Positions 10,605-19,796 of a stretch of 64,000 nt of DNA are shown one piece after another. Position 1 is the stretch's first letter. Every line of letters begins with the position of its first letter. The notes under the pieces were generated by a model. That model saw nothing but the letters and a program-made list of their open reading frames with translations, ran no database searches and had not been told where the DNA came from. The translations under genes and the position numbers were made by a program. Origin of the DNA: Tildeniella nuda ZEHNDER 1965/U140 (lineage in GTDB: Bacteria; Cyanobacteriota; Cyanobacteriia; Leptolyngbyales; Leptolyngbyaceae); NCBI GenBank assembly GCA_019358895.1, contig JAHHIG010000001.1, positions 248,001 to 312,000 on the forward strand, in the 5' to 3' direction.

Positions 10605-10782
10605 ACGATGAATAGCTGATGACTAACGCCTACTCTAGCAGCCGCAGAGGGATCGAAGTTGGCTAAAACACACTGGAGCGAACTGAGTCACGCTCTAGAT
10701 CGGTTAGTCTCAGCTGTAAAAGTGAGATAAACCACTCGACCCAACGCAAAACGCTTGTGAAACACTACCGCTCTGACGAACG

Positions 10783-11895
10783 ATGAAAAAAATTCTGGTG
10801 GTTGAAGACGAGCCTTCCATTCGTGAGTCGCTTTTAGAGTTGCTTACAGTTGAAGGCTTTAGCGTCTTGGGTGCAGCAAACGGTAACGTTGGTGTGCAGT
10901 TAGCGCAGCAGCATTTGCCTGATTTGATTTTGTGCGATGTGACCATGCCTCAGCTTGATGGCTACCAGGTACTCACCAGCCTGCGTCAACAGACGGCAAC
11001 GGCAGCTATTCCCTTCATTTTTTTGACGGCACGGGGAACAAAGGACGATTTTCGGCAGGGGATGGAACTTGGAGCCGATGACTTTTTGACCAAACCTTGC
11101 ACGGCAGATGAGTTGCTGGCTGCGATCGCTAGTCGTTTTGACAAACAGGCAACAGTATTCAAGCAGTCACAGAAACAGCTTGACAGTTTGCGGAGCAGTA
11201 TTGCACTGTCGCTGCCCCACGAATTGCGATCGCCTTTAAATGGCATCTTGGGGCTGTCTGAAGTGCTCATCGACGACTATCAAACGATCAGCCAGCAGGA
11301 AGTGTTGGAGCTTGCGGAGGGCATTCATGGCGCTGCCGAACGACTATACAGACTCATTCAAAACTTTCTACTCTATGCGGAACTGGAAATCACAGCCCGC
11401 GATCGCGATCGTCTCGCTGCCCTCCGCAATGATGAAACACTTTATCCGAGCTTTCTGATTACCGAAGTGGCAACCGCGATCGCCAAGCGAGAAGGACGCG
11501 AAACCGATTTGCAACTGGATTTGCAAAATGCCAGAATTCAAATCTCTGAGCAGAAGCTAAAAATTATTGTAGAAGAGCTGACTGACAATGCGTTCAAGTT
11601 TTCGACAGCAGGTACATCGGTGCGAATAGCGACCGCAATGATGAACGATCGCCTGCTGTTGACAATCGTTGATCACGGGCGGGGCATGACCCCAGAACAA
11701 CTCGTCAGTTTGGGTGCTTATATGCAGTTCGAGCGCAAATTTTACGAACAGCAAGGCTCTGGTTTAGGTTTCATTATTGCCAAGCGTTTAGTGGAATTGC
11801 ATGGTGGAACATTGACGATCGCTAGCACGTATGGACACCAAACAATGGTGCAGATTACATTTCCAGACAACGAAGGCAGTTTAGACTCTAATTAA
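10783..11895 (+). CDS. response regulator-histidine kinase hybrid (REC-HisKA-HATPase)
   Basis: 370 residues. The N-terminal receiver domain (about 1-120) has VVEDE, the phospho-acceptor Asp52 (LILCDVTMP) and the Lys of FLTKPC. A HisKA domain follows with His146 in LPHELRSPLNG, then an HATPase_c domain with the N box EELTDNAFKFS, VDHGRGM and GSGLGF. There is no sensory or membrane region, so this soluble kinase is probably governed by phosphorylation of its own receiver, an arrangement common in cyanobacterial networks. Its 3' end overlaps the convergent TPR gene by 15 bases. Its partner is unknown. Confidence 0.9.
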   Translation: MKKILVVEDEPSIRESLLELLTVEGFSVLGAANGNVGVQLAQQHLPDLILCDVTMPQLDGYQVLTSLRQQTATAAIPFIFLTARGTKDDFRQGMELGADDFLTKPCTADELLAAIASRFDKQATVFKQSQKQLDSLRSSIALSLPHELRSPLNGILGLSEVLIDDYQTISQQEVLELAEGIHGAAERLYRLIQNFLLYAELEITARDRDRLAALRNDETLYPSFLITEVATAIAKREGRETDLQLDLQNARIQISEQKLKIIVEELTDNAFKFSTAGTSVRIATAMMNDRLLLTIVDHGRGMTPEQLVSLGAYMQFERKFYEQQGSGLGFIIAKRLVELHGGTLTIASTYGHQTMVQITFPDNEGSLDSN

Positions 11896-14670
11896 TTTTT
11901 GGAACCAATCATCGTTCCAGAGTTCGTCGAAGGCAACATCTGTTTCTGCTTCAGCGCGATAGCTGGGATTGAGTTCGATCGCTTTTTCTAAACTTTCCAG
12001 CGCAAAATCAGCTTCGCCCAAAAAGGCATGACTGATGGCGCGATTGTAATACGCGCTGGCATAGTCTGGTTTTAGATCCAGTGCTTTGTTAAAGCTAGTG
12101 ATGGCATCTTTGTGACGACCCAGTTGAGCCAATGCATAGCCGCGTTTATCGAGTGCTTTGTAAGAGTCGGGATTAAAGTGAATGACCTCATCAAACGAGG
12201 CGATCGCGTCTTTGTGTCGTCCTAACGTTTCGAGCGCCAAGCCACGATTCATCCAGGCAACGGCATCATCAGGTTTGAACTGCACGGCACGATCGAACAC
12301 ATTAAACGCATCCTGGTGTCGTCGTAAAATGCCGAGCGCTACGCCTTTATTCACCAGTGCTTCGTGATAGTCAGGCTTGCTATCTAGCGCATGATCATAG
12401 GACTCGATCGCGTGCTCGTAGCGCTTGATCCGTGCCAGACTGATCCCCCGACTAAACCAGCCTTTATCGTCTTTGGGCTTGAGTTTTAGCATGTGGTCGA
12501 AAGACTCGATCGCAGGTTCGTGGCGCTGAATTTTTTGGAACACTAGCCCACGCTGGTACCAGATATCTGCATTTTCTGGCTGAAGCTCAACCACTTTGTC
12601 GTAGCGCAAAATCGCTGCTTCATAGTTCTCTTCAGCAAAGAGTTCGTGTCCCTGATTGATGTATTTATTCACATCAATAAAGAGTTCGGGACGATTCGCT
12701 TTGAGCAGTTCCAACTGTGCCATCAAGTCTTGCAGCTTTTGTTGCAAGGCTGCGACCGCTGCTTCAGAAACCGGAGACGCTTCTGCCAGTTGTTTGAGAA
12801 TATCAGCTTTTTGAGTTTGAGCAGTGGATTGAAGTGCTGTAAGCTGTGTAACTAGCTCAGACTGTAACGCTTCAATCGTTTGTAAGCTGTCGTCTTTCTG
12901 CCCTGAAACGGTTGCTTTGAGTTCACTAATTTGAGTGGTGAATTCGGTTTCTAATGTTTCTAATTCCGCGAGAATGCGATCGCGCTTTTGCTGGGTTTGC
13001 TGTTGGGCATCAAGCTGAAAACTAGCAATTTGAGGTGCGAGTTCGGTCTTAATTTGTTCCAAATCACTTAAAATCGTTTGCTTTTGCTTTTGAGCGTTTG
13101 CTTGCAACGTTTCTAACGTCTCTGTAAATTCGCGATCGACCGTTTCCAGCTTTTGCAAGATGCGATCGCGCTGTTGTTCAACGCCTGTTTTTAAGTCGGA
13201 AAGCTGAGGCGAGAAATCGGCTTTTAGTTGTTCTAAATGCTCCAGAATGCGATCTTTTTGTTGCTGTGCGATCGCCTGCAAATCGACTAATTGAGCTGTA
13301 AATTCGCGTTCGGAGGCTTCCAACCGTTGTAAAACTTGCTCTTGTCGATCGTGCACATCCAGGCGGAAATCAGACAGTTGTGGTGTGACTTCGGCTTTAA
13401 GCTGTTCCAGGTTTTCGAGGATGCGCTCTTTTTGCTGCTCAGCGATCGCCTGTAGCTCGACTAACTGGGTAGCGAACTCGCGTTCGGAGGCTTCTAAACG
13501 TTCCAGTAGGTTGCGTTGCCGCTGCTGCGCGTCTGTTTGAAGCTGAGTCAACTGTGGTGCAAACTCGGTTTTGAGGTGGGTTAGCTCTTCGAGAATGCGA
13601 TCGCGCTGTTGTCTGGCAGAAATCTGCAAATCAAGCAATTGACCCGCAAAATCCCGTTCCGATACGGTGAGCTTCTGCAACACATCCTGCTGCCGCTGTT
13701 GCGCATCAGAGTGAAGTTGAGCCAACTGTGGCGAGAATTCGGCTTTGAGGGTTTCTAAACTTGCGAGGCTGCGATCGCGCTGCTGTTTGGCAGACACCTG
13801 TAACGCCGCTAACTGTGCAGCAAAGTCTTGCTCGGCGGCTGCTATGGTTATCAGCGTTTGTTCTTTTTGCTGCCGCACGTCTGACTGCAACGCATCTAAA
13901 TGTGGTTCCACATCGGTTTTAAGCTGCTCCAGGTGCCCAATCATCAATGTTTGCTGCGCGACGGCTGCCGACTGAAGTTTGGCAAGATGGGCGGCAAAGT
14001 CTTGCTCGGATGCGGCAAGTTTTTCTAGCGCGTCTGTTTGTTGCTGCTGAATGTCTGACTGAGAGCCAGAAAGCTGCGCTACGAGTCCAACGCCCAATGC
14101 CTCAAGAGCCTGTTTGGAGTCGTGAAGTTGTGCCTCCAGCGTGGCAATCATTTGTGCTTTGGATTGCGCTAATTCAGCCACCAAACCTGCCAGCGCATCA
14201 CGTTCTCTGGTCACGTCTTGCTGAAACTGCTCGGCTTCATCGGCAACGTCGTCCGCGATCGTCTCCACTTCTGCCAGCACAGTCTTGGCGTTCTCGCGTG
14301 TCCGGGCAATCTGACTTTCGAGTTCTTGCAAGCCTTCTAGCTGTTCTTTGGCACGGGTGGCAATCTCTTGAATGACCGCACGACGAAGCAACCACAGTGC
14401 CGCGATCGTCGCTGCCAGCAGCAGCACTAAAATGCCCAGCAGAATGTTGAACAGCGTCGTCATACGCACCAGGGAGCGATCGACCTCACTCTGATTCGCA
14501 TTGCGTGGCTCCCCCGACGATGGCTGTAGTTGCGCCAGTAGGGGTGTAGACAGTGACTGAGGGTGCGATCGCGCAGGCTGCACTATCCCACCCAGCGATA
14601 GCAGTAAGACCGAGAGCATAAGCCCACTGCGGGACAAGACGAAAACTTCTGGGTGCTGGCGCTTCATCAC
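11881..14670 (-). CDS. large membrane-anchored coiled-coil/TPR protein
   Basis: 929 residues. A signal-like N-terminus (about 1-37, SGLMLSVLLLSLGGIVQPARS) is followed by a transmembrane helix near 70-95 (LFNILLGILVLLLAATIAAL). Residues about 100-620 form a long coiled coil with about seven copies of a 58-residue unit, each starting like LEASEREFATQLVELQ and continuing QQKERILENLEQLKAE. The C-terminal third (about 660-915) is a series of TPRs (YDKVVELQPENADIWYQRG, and YNRAISHAF near the end). It probably spans or tethers to a membrane as a scaffold. Function unknown. It overlaps the kinase gene by 15 bases at the 3' end. Confidence 0.85.
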   Translation of the reverse strand: MMKRQHPEVFVLSRSGLMLSVLLLSLGGIVQPARSHPQSLSTPLLAQLQPSSGEPRNANQSEVDRSLVRMTTLFNILLGILVLLLAATIAALWLLRRAVIQEIATRAKEQLEGLQELESQIARTRENAKTVLAEVETIADDVADEAEQFQQDVTRERDALAGLVAELAQSKAQMIATLEAQLHDSKQALEALGVGLVAQLSGSQSDIQQQQTDALEKLAASEQDFAAHLAKLQSAAVAQQTLMIGHLEQLKTDVEPHLDALQSDVRQQKEQTLITIAAAEQDFAAQLAALQVSAKQQRDRSLASLETLKAEFSPQLAQLHSDAQQRQQDVLQKLTVSERDFAGQLLDLQISARQQRDRILEELTHLKTEFAPQLTQLQTDAQQRQRNLLERLEASEREFATQLVELQAIAEQQKERILENLEQLKAEVTPQLSDFRLDVHDRQEQVLQRLEASEREFTAQLVDLQAIAQQQKDRILEHLEQLKADFSPQLSDLKTGVEQQRDRILQKLETVDREFTETLETLQANAQKQKQTILSDLEQIKTELAPQIASFQLDAQQQTQQKRDRILAELETLETEFTTQISELKATVSGQKDDSLQTIEALQSELVTQLTALQSTAQTQKADILKQLAEASPVSEAAVAALQQKLQDLMAQLELLKANRPELFIDVNKYINQGHELFAEENYEAAILRYDKVVELQPENADIWYQRGLVFQKIQRHEPAIESFDHMLKLKPKDDKGWFSRGISLARIKRYEHAIESYDHALDSKPDYHEALVNKGVALGILRRHQDAFNVFDRAVQFKPDDAVAWMNRGLALETLGRHKDAIASFDEVIHFNPDSYKALDKRGYALAQLGRHKDAITSFNKALDLKPDYASAYYNRAISHAFLGEADFALESLEKAIELNPSYRAEAETDVAFDELWNDDWFQKLIRV

Positions 14671-14810
14671 GAATCATCCTTCGCTGTCATCGATGATTGC
14701 AGTATATCGAAGACGATGCAGAGCAATGGTGTCTCTTTTCCAGAGTAATCAAAATTGGGTTTAGTCGTCTAAGGTAATTTCTAAGAAAGGCGTTGCTGAA
14801 TGCACATGTG

Positions 14811-14906
14811 AATTGCCCTCATCCCGACCCTTCTCCCCAAGGAGAAGGGCTTTCGGACATTTCTTGTCCCCTCTCCCGATGGGAGAGGGCTAGGGTGAGG
14901 GCAATT
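14811..14906. repeat. compound inverted repeat
   Basis: The outer arms (AATTGCCCTCATCCCGACCC and its near-complement ending GGTGAGGGCAATT) form a long imperfect inverted repeat. Inside lie two perfect hairpins, CCCTTCTCC-ccaa-GGAGAAGGG at about 14828-14849 and CCCTCTCCC-gat-GGGAGAGGG at 14869-14889. The layout, two hairpins within a larger palindrome, is that of a dispersed REP- or MITE-like repeat. It lies between the divergently read TPR gene and the next reverse gene, with no coding capacity. Confidence 0.7.
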
Positions 14907-14940
14907 GCAGACATTTCAGGAAAGCCGTATATCGCGTTTG

Positions 14941-15558
14941 TTAATTACCAGCAACGACAGTCAGCTTTGCGCCCGTCTCGGTGACGACCTTGAGCGGTAG
15001 AGACGATCGCGCCTCACGGCGGGGAAATTGGATAAACTGCACACCCGTTTGAGCAGGCTGCACAACCATCACGTACTGCTCACCAGTCCATTTGATGCGA
15101 GTCACACGATGCGATAGCACCCAAACTTCAGCAGTTTTACCCGCGTTGATCTGGGTCACATTTTTGGCGTTGTAGCACTTCCAGAGCGTCTCTTGTACTG
15201 TCCACAGTCCCGAAAGATAGATGGGTTCCATTCGCAGGCTGAGACCATACTGTGTAAACGAAAAGACCTCTTGCTGCCAAAACCGTTGGGACAGTCCTTT
15301 GAGCGGTTGGGTTGTCAGGTCGCCACCATAGCGCGGCAGACTTCGCAGCTTTTTGGTTTGATCGGCTTTCGTTGGACGCACCCAGGTCTGTGCTTCACCA
15401 CACACCTCAAAGGGAACATCGACCGTTGGCTGAGCCGCGATCGCGACAGCGCCAGACGGTTGGGCATTGGTTGTGAGCGGCGCGATTGCTATCCCAACGC
15501 TGCTAGTAGCCAGAACGACTAAACTGCACTGAAAGAGTTTGTAAGAGAAAGAAGACAT
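14941..15558 (-). CDS. exported protein of unknown function
   Basis: 205 residues with a signal peptide (about 1-32: FQCSLVVLATSSVGIAIAP then TTNA). The mature part is beta-rich, with WVRPTKADQTKKL, LWTVQETLWKCYN and VWVLSHRVTRIKWTGEQYVMVV. It has two cysteines (in FEVCGEA and WKCYN). No family recognised. It lies upstream of another small secreted protein on the same strand; both may be periplasmic. Confidence 0.65.
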   Translation of the reverse strand: MSSFSYKLFQCSLVVLATSSVGIAIAPLTTNAQPSGAVAIAAQPTVDVPFEVCGEAQTWVRPTKADQTKKLRSLPRYGGDLTTQPLKGLSQRFWQQEVFSFTQYGLSLRMEPIYLSGLWTVQETLWKCYNAKNVTQINAGKTAEVWVLSHRVTRIKWTGEQYVMVVQPAQTGVQFIQFPRREARSSLPLKVVTETGAKLTVVAGN

Positions 15559-15629
15559 AGCTAGTTACAGCGCAAGGACGGGCTTTTAGGTCATGCTTCG
15601 GGCGCACAGTTCATCAGGGAAAGCGCTTG

Positions 15630-16118
15630 CTAGTCTGTACCGCCCCAACTCCAGAAGGCATTTCCATTACGGACACCCTTGCGGAGGATCACAGTTGTAA
15701 AATCGTTGGCATCGCGCATACCTGTCATATCGAGAATGAGGTAAACCTTGCCACCTGTAAATCTCAGACGTAGATACGAATGATCTGCATACGCTTCGTT
15801 ACCATTCTTCACCATACGAGCAGTGGCTTTGCACTGTCTGTAGGCAGGTTTTAATGTGCCCACCCAGGTGACGCTAAAATCATCCACTGCGGCAACGGTC
15901 AAGCGATCAGTAAGCTGGGTTAAACTGGCGCTGCCATCGATCGTATAGCCACCCTCACGGTAGGGCTGTGATTGTTCGTTCACCATGACTTTTTCAGGAC
16001 AGCGGATCGTTTGGGCATCGATCGCCTTGAATACCTGTAGCGCGATCGGTGCTGCCTGAACGGGCGCAGCGATTAATAGTGTCAATGCCAACGCACCCAA
16101 TCCAACCCACGATCGCAT
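15630..16118 (-). CDS. small exported protein of unknown function
   Basis: 162 residues from the ATG at 16118, chosen because MRSWVGLGALALTLLIAAP followed by VQAAP is a clean signal peptide (cleavage after VQA) and GGAG lies about 11 bases upstream; a longer frame to 16196 adds residues without such support. The mature protein has two cysteines (TIRCPEK, YRQCKAT) that could form a disulfide, and beta-strand-rich sequence ending FWSWGGTD. Probably periplasmic; no family recognised. Confidence 0.65.
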   Translation of the reverse strand: MRSWVGLGALALTLLIAAPVQAAPIALQVFKAIDAQTIRCPEKVMVNEQSQPYREGGYTIDGSASLTQLTDRLTVAAVDDFSVTWVGTLKPAYRQCKATARMVKNGNEAYADHSYLRLRFTGGKVYLILDMTGMRDANDFTTVILRKGVRNGNAFWSWGGTD

Positions 16119-16445
16119 CTTCACAACGGAACTCCTTTTGTGCCACAGAGCAGTATCTACAGCAGCAACGAGCAGCATTCCGGGCAACGGTAGCAAGTTT
16201 TGTTGTCATGCTAAACTCACTGCGTTGACATGCGAAGGTTGTCAACACTTCGGTACTGTCTCAATGGCAGTCGTTTTTTGCAGTCTGTTTTAATCGCTTC
16301 TCGGCTACGTTCAAGCGCCAAACCCATGCTTCATGTTGCCCAGTCCTTGACAGACTATTGCATTCATAGAAGCATACTAAAGCGCGATCGAGCACGATGA
16401 CCAGCGCCCTTTAACTACCGTCTCTGTGGGAGATTTTAAACCGAC

Positions 16446-17882
16446 ATGATGAAAACATTATTACTCAATCCGCCCTCATTTGAAGGGTTTGATGGGGGTG
16501 CTGGTTCTCGATGGCCCGCCACTCGTGAGATTGAATCCTATTGGTATCCAGTCTGGTTGGCATATCCGGCTGCGATGATCCCCGAAAGCCGAGTGCTGGA
16601 TGCACCGCCACATGGGGTGTCGCCCCTGGAGACGATCGAGATTGCCAAAGACTACGATTTTGTGGTTGTCTTCACCAGTACACCTGGATTTAGTAGTGAT
16701 GTGCGGCTGGCAGAGATGATGAAGGCGACAAAGCCAGAGCTGAAGATTGCCTTTGTGGGACCGCATGTGACGGTGCAACCAGAGGCAAGCCTGATGGCAA
16801 GTGAGGCGATCGACTTCATCACCCATCGTGAGTTTGACTATACGGTGACAGAATTTGCGTCAGGAATGCCCCTGGAGCAGATTAAAGGCATCAGCTATCT
16901 TCAAGACGGCAAGGTGGTTCACACCGAACCCCGACCTCAAACCGAAGATCTGGATGCGCTGCCCTGGGTGACACCCATTTACGAACGGGATCTAGACATT
17001 ACGCGCTACACCATCCCGTTCCTGCTGTATCCCTATATTTCCTTCTACACCACGCGCGGTTGCCCCGCTAAATGCACGTTTTGCTTGTGGCCCCAAACGT
17101 TTGATGGTCATGCCTGGCGGCAGCGATCGGTGGATGATGTGGCTAACGAAGTCGAGCAAGCGCTCAAACGGTTTCCCAACATCCGAGAAATCTTTTTTGA
17201 TGACGATACGTTTACGATCGGTAAAGAGCGGGTGCTGGCGCTATGTGAGCGCTTCAAGAAATTGAACTTTACCTGGTCATGTACCTCTCGTGTGCATGTT
17301 GATTTAGAAACGCTACAGGCGATGAAAGCAGCGGGCTGCCGCCTGTTTATTGTCGGTTTTGAATCTGGTAATGCTCAGATTCTCAAGAATATCAAGAAAG
17401 GGGCAACCGTGGAGCAAGCCCGCACCTTTGTCAAAAACTGCAACAAAGCGGGCATCGTCATTCACGGCGACTTCATTGTAGGACTGCCGGGTGAGACGAA
17501 GGAGACGATCGCCGAAACCCTGCAATTTGCCAAAGAGCTTGACTGCACCACCATTCAGGTTTCCATTGGTCATGCCTATCCCGGCACCGAGTTTTACGAT
17601 TACGCCGCCCGCAATAATTTCCTCAGAGTTGATCAGGACATGACCGATGAGACAGGGCACCAGTTGCCGCATATTGAATATCCTGGTCTATCCCGTTCTG
17701 AAATGATGGAGGCAGTAGAACACTTCTACGGTAGTTACTACTTCCGCCCCCGCGTGGTCGTCCGCATTGTCAAGAACGCGATCTTTGACGGTGGCGAACG
17801 CAAGCGCCTCTTTAAGGAAGCGAAGGAATACCTCAACCTGCGGGCGAAGCGGAAAGAGTTTGTCACTAGCTCGAAAAGCTAA
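16446..17882 (+). CDS. hpnJ: hopanoid biosynthesis radical SAM protein HpnJ
   Basis: 478 residues. An N-terminal B12-binding-like domain (about 1-150, FEGFDGGAGSRWPATREIES and LDAPPHG) is followed by a radical SAM domain with the 4Fe-4S motif CPAKCTFC in YTTRGCPAKCTFCLWPQ. The block FFDDDTFT and the stretch ESGNAQILKNIKKG match HpnJ as I know it. HpnJ is assigned to forming the cyclitol ether head group of bacteriohopanetetrol from its glucosaminyl precursor, modifying outer or thylakoid membrane hopanoids. No other hpn gene is in the window, so hpnI and hpnK, which make the precursor, must be elsewhere. Confidence 0.85.
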   Translation: MMKTLLLNPPSFEGFDGGAGSRWPATREIESYWYPVWLAYPAAMIPESRVLDAPPHGVSPLETIEIAKDYDFVVVFTSTPGFSSDVRLAEMMKATKPELKIAFVGPHVTVQPEASLMASEAIDFITHREFDYTVTEFASGMPLEQIKGISYLQDGKVVHTEPRPQTEDLDALPWVTPIYERDLDITRYTIPFLLYPYISFYTTRGCPAKCTFCLWPQTFDGHAWRQRSVDDVANEVEQALKRFPNIREIFFDDDTFTIGKERVLALCERFKKLNFTWSCTSRVHVDLETLQAMKAAGCRLFIVGFESGNAQILKNIKKGATVEQARTFVKNCNKAGIVIHGDFIVGLPGETKETIAETLQFAKELDCTTIQVSIGHAYPGTEFYDYAARNNFLRVDQDMTDETGHQLPHIEYPGLSRSEMMEAVEHFYGSYYFRPRVVVRIVKNAIFDGGERKRLFKEAKEYLNLRAKRKEFVTSSKS

Positions 17883-17950
17883 AAGCAACTGGCTCCCAAG
17901 TGGTTGAACGTTTGTTAAATGTCACTGCACATAGTGCTGAGAGTGGGCTG

Positions 17951-18382
17951 ATGATCACCTTTCACCATTTGAACAACTCCCGCTCTCAGCGAGTGCTTTG
18001 GCTGCTGGAGGAATTTGGGCTACTGTATGAAATCAAGCGCTATGAACGCGACCCGGAGACGATGCTGGCACCAGAGTCCTTGCGTGCGGTTCATCCCCTT
18101 GGCAAGTCGCCAGTGATTACCGATCGCGCACTAACCCTGGCAGAGTCGGGTGCCATTGTCGAATATCTGGTCGATCGCTATGGCGAGGGACGACTGGTGC
18201 CTGCACCGGGTACACCAGAGCGCCTGCAATACACTTACTGGCTGCATTACGCGATCGTGATTTATTCGGGCTACAGGCTCAAGCATTCAGTCGTTGCTTG
18301 GCTGAGTGCAAGAGCAGATAGCTGGCAAATCTTACCCTGCTACACTTTCGTACGCCTCTCTTCCGCCTACTTTCTGGTCTAA
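17951..18382 (+). pseudogene. truncated glutathione S-transferase
   Basis: From the ATG at 17951 the first ~102 residues are a GST N-terminal thioredoxin-like domain: FHHLNNSRSQRVLWLLEEFG, HPLGKSPVITD (cis-Pro) and LAESGAIVEYLVDRYG. After LQYTYWLHYA, at about 18252, similarity to GST stops and the remaining ~40 codons are unrelated, so most of the helical C-terminal domain (normally about 110 residues) is missing. A working GST needs both domains, so this is most likely a relic. It follows hpnJ by about 70 bases. Confidence 0.7.
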
Positions 18383-18636
18383 CGCAAGTAGGGCGGACGC
18401 TTGACATCTGCTGGTTTGCTCTTCATCACGTCATCAATGAACCGCTTGAGGGCGCGATCGCGATTTTTCATAAACGCTGCCCAAAAACCGGGTTGAAATT
18501 CATCCATCGTTTTGGCAAGCGCCCAGACATCCACAGCCAGAATGTTGTTGAGCGTCTCATCTTCTCGCTTTAGTGCGTTGATCTGCTCCAGTAATGAATC
18601 TTTCTCGCCAGCACGTCGATTTTCATTCTTAGACAT
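18379..18636 (-). CDS. small hypothetical protein
   Basis: 85 residues from the ATG at 18636 (the frame extends to a TTG at 18648). Charged and helical: MSKNENRRAGEKDSLLEQ, DETLNNILAVDVWALAKTM and a basic C-terminus ending DVKRPPYLR. No signal peptide or membrane segment. Well-filled frame with a plausible amphipathic fold; family not recognised. It overlaps the end of the GST relic by 4 bases in convergent orientation. Confidence 0.55.
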   Translation of the reverse strand: MSKNENRRAGEKDSLLEQINALKREDETLNNILAVDVWALAKTMDEFQPGFWAAFMKNRDRALKRFIDDVMKSKPADVKRPPYLR

Positions 18637-18648
18637 AGAAGCGCCCAA

Positions 18649-19034
18649 ATGAGGAAACTAAAATCAGCGATCGCGTCTAGCCCACGCTTGCTACAGTTAT
18701 GAGAACTGGTATGAGAACTGATGCCGAAGCGATCCTCCAACCCTTTGCTAAGGCAGTTCTACTTATGACACGAATCCAACGCTGCGATCGTGGTTGCTCT
18801 TACCATGACAGACTTCTGCCATCAAATTGCACAACCGTCAGCGCTTTATCACTGTTTGTGCCGCTGCTTACTGCTCAGAATGCTTTGCAACACCAGCCAT
18901 AAGCCTGCGATCGTATGATGGCACGGGGTTGGAGTTCAAACTAGAACAGCACTAATGCCAGCCGTTGCACAGACCCTAAGAGAAGGATAATGAACTTAGA
19001 ATGAATGCTCACGAATCTGTCAGACTTTTAATCT
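18649..19034. other. 386-bp stretch without a supported gene
   Basis: A 67-codon frame at 18699-18902 (+) has low-quality composition and no ribosome site, so I reject it. HIP1-like octamers are present. The last 100 bases should hold the promoter of the DUF2854 gene; I see no diagnostic element. Confidence 0.4.
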
Positions 19035-19595
19035 ATGTTACGTCAAACTTCTCTGGGAACGTTGGGTCTTAGCGTTGGTGGTGTTCTCACCATCATTGGC
19101 TTTTGGGCATATTTTATTACCGACAACGCCACGCTGAATTTGGTCGGCTTTTTCTATGGCATTCCACTTTTGTTAGGTGGGCTGGCGCTCAAAGCGTCTG
19201 AACTGAAGCCCGTACCGTTGATGCAGCCAACGGCTGACGGCATACTTGCCCTGCGAGAACAGCAAGCAACAGCGACTCAAAATCAGATTCGTAAAGACGT
19301 GACCCGCTATCGTTATGGTCAACGAGCACATCTTGACAGCTCACTGAGCCACCTTGGCTTAAGCCCTACGGATGAAGAGTGTCCTGTTTTAGTAGGCGTG
19401 CAAGAGGTTGAAACGGCAGGTGCCTATACTCTAGTGCTGGAGTTTGAGTCGCCTCTGGTGCCCCTTAAGGTGTGGCAAGAAAAACAAGAGAAGATTGCAG
19501 GCTATTTTGGACCGGGTGTTAAGGCAACTGTCAGTCAAGCAGATGATCAGAGGGTGGATGTATCTCTGATTGCGGCACCACCAGAAAAGGCTTAG
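19035..19595 (+). CDS. DUF2854 membrane protein
   Basis: 186 residues. Two transmembrane helices at about 10-30 (LGLSVGGVLTIIGFWAYFI) and 37-52 (LVGFFYGIPLLLGGLALKA) are followed by the conserved block SELKPVPL and a soluble domain with YRYGQRAHLDSSLSHLGL and CPVLVGVQE. This matches DUF2854, found in cyanobacteria and plant chloroplasts; the function is not known to me. The TAG stop codon lies within the terminal bases (CTTAGG) of the downstream MITE-like element, so the element supplies or overlaps the end of this gene. Confidence 0.85.
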   Translation: MLRQTSLGTLGLSVGGVLTIIGFWAYFITDNATLNLVGFFYGIPLLLGGLALKASELKPVPLMQPTADGILALREQQATATQNQIRKDVTRYRYGQRAHLDSSLSHLGLSPTDEECPVLVGVQEVETAGAYTLVLEFESPLVPLKVWQEKQEKIAGYFGPGVKATVSQADDQRVDVSLIAAPPEKA

Positions 19596-19724
19596 GAGTT
19601 GTACAGAAATAACAGCATGGTCTATAGCCGTCAGCAAAAAGCTGATAGCTGATAGCTGATAGCTGATAGCTGATAGCTGATAGCTAATCCAAAAGTGTGC
19701 AGTTATTTTTTAGCAAGCGCTTAG
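19591..19724. mobile_element. MITE-like element, copy 2, with 7-unit core
   Basis: This 134-bp copy shares its left (CTTAGGAGTTGTACAGAAAT) and right (AAAAGTGTGCAGTTATTTTT) ends with the copy at 7573-7748. Its core at 19640-19688 has six AGCTGAT units and one AGCTAAT, so it differs from copy 1 mainly in repeat number. It overlaps the stop codon of the DUF2854 gene and ends about 70 bases before pdxH. Confidence 0.65.
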
Positions 19725-19796
19725 AGGAATGCAGCTTGTTGGGTGGTTAGTCCAACACTCAGTTGGGAGTTGAGATGACTACCCTCCGATCGATCT

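Noticed and set aside
14793-14984. 63-codon open frame (+)
   Set aside because: It runs through the compound inverted repeat, so the open frame is a by-product of the repeat.
18699-18902. 67-codon open frame (+)
   Set aside because: No homology or ribosome site and weak composition in an intergenic region.
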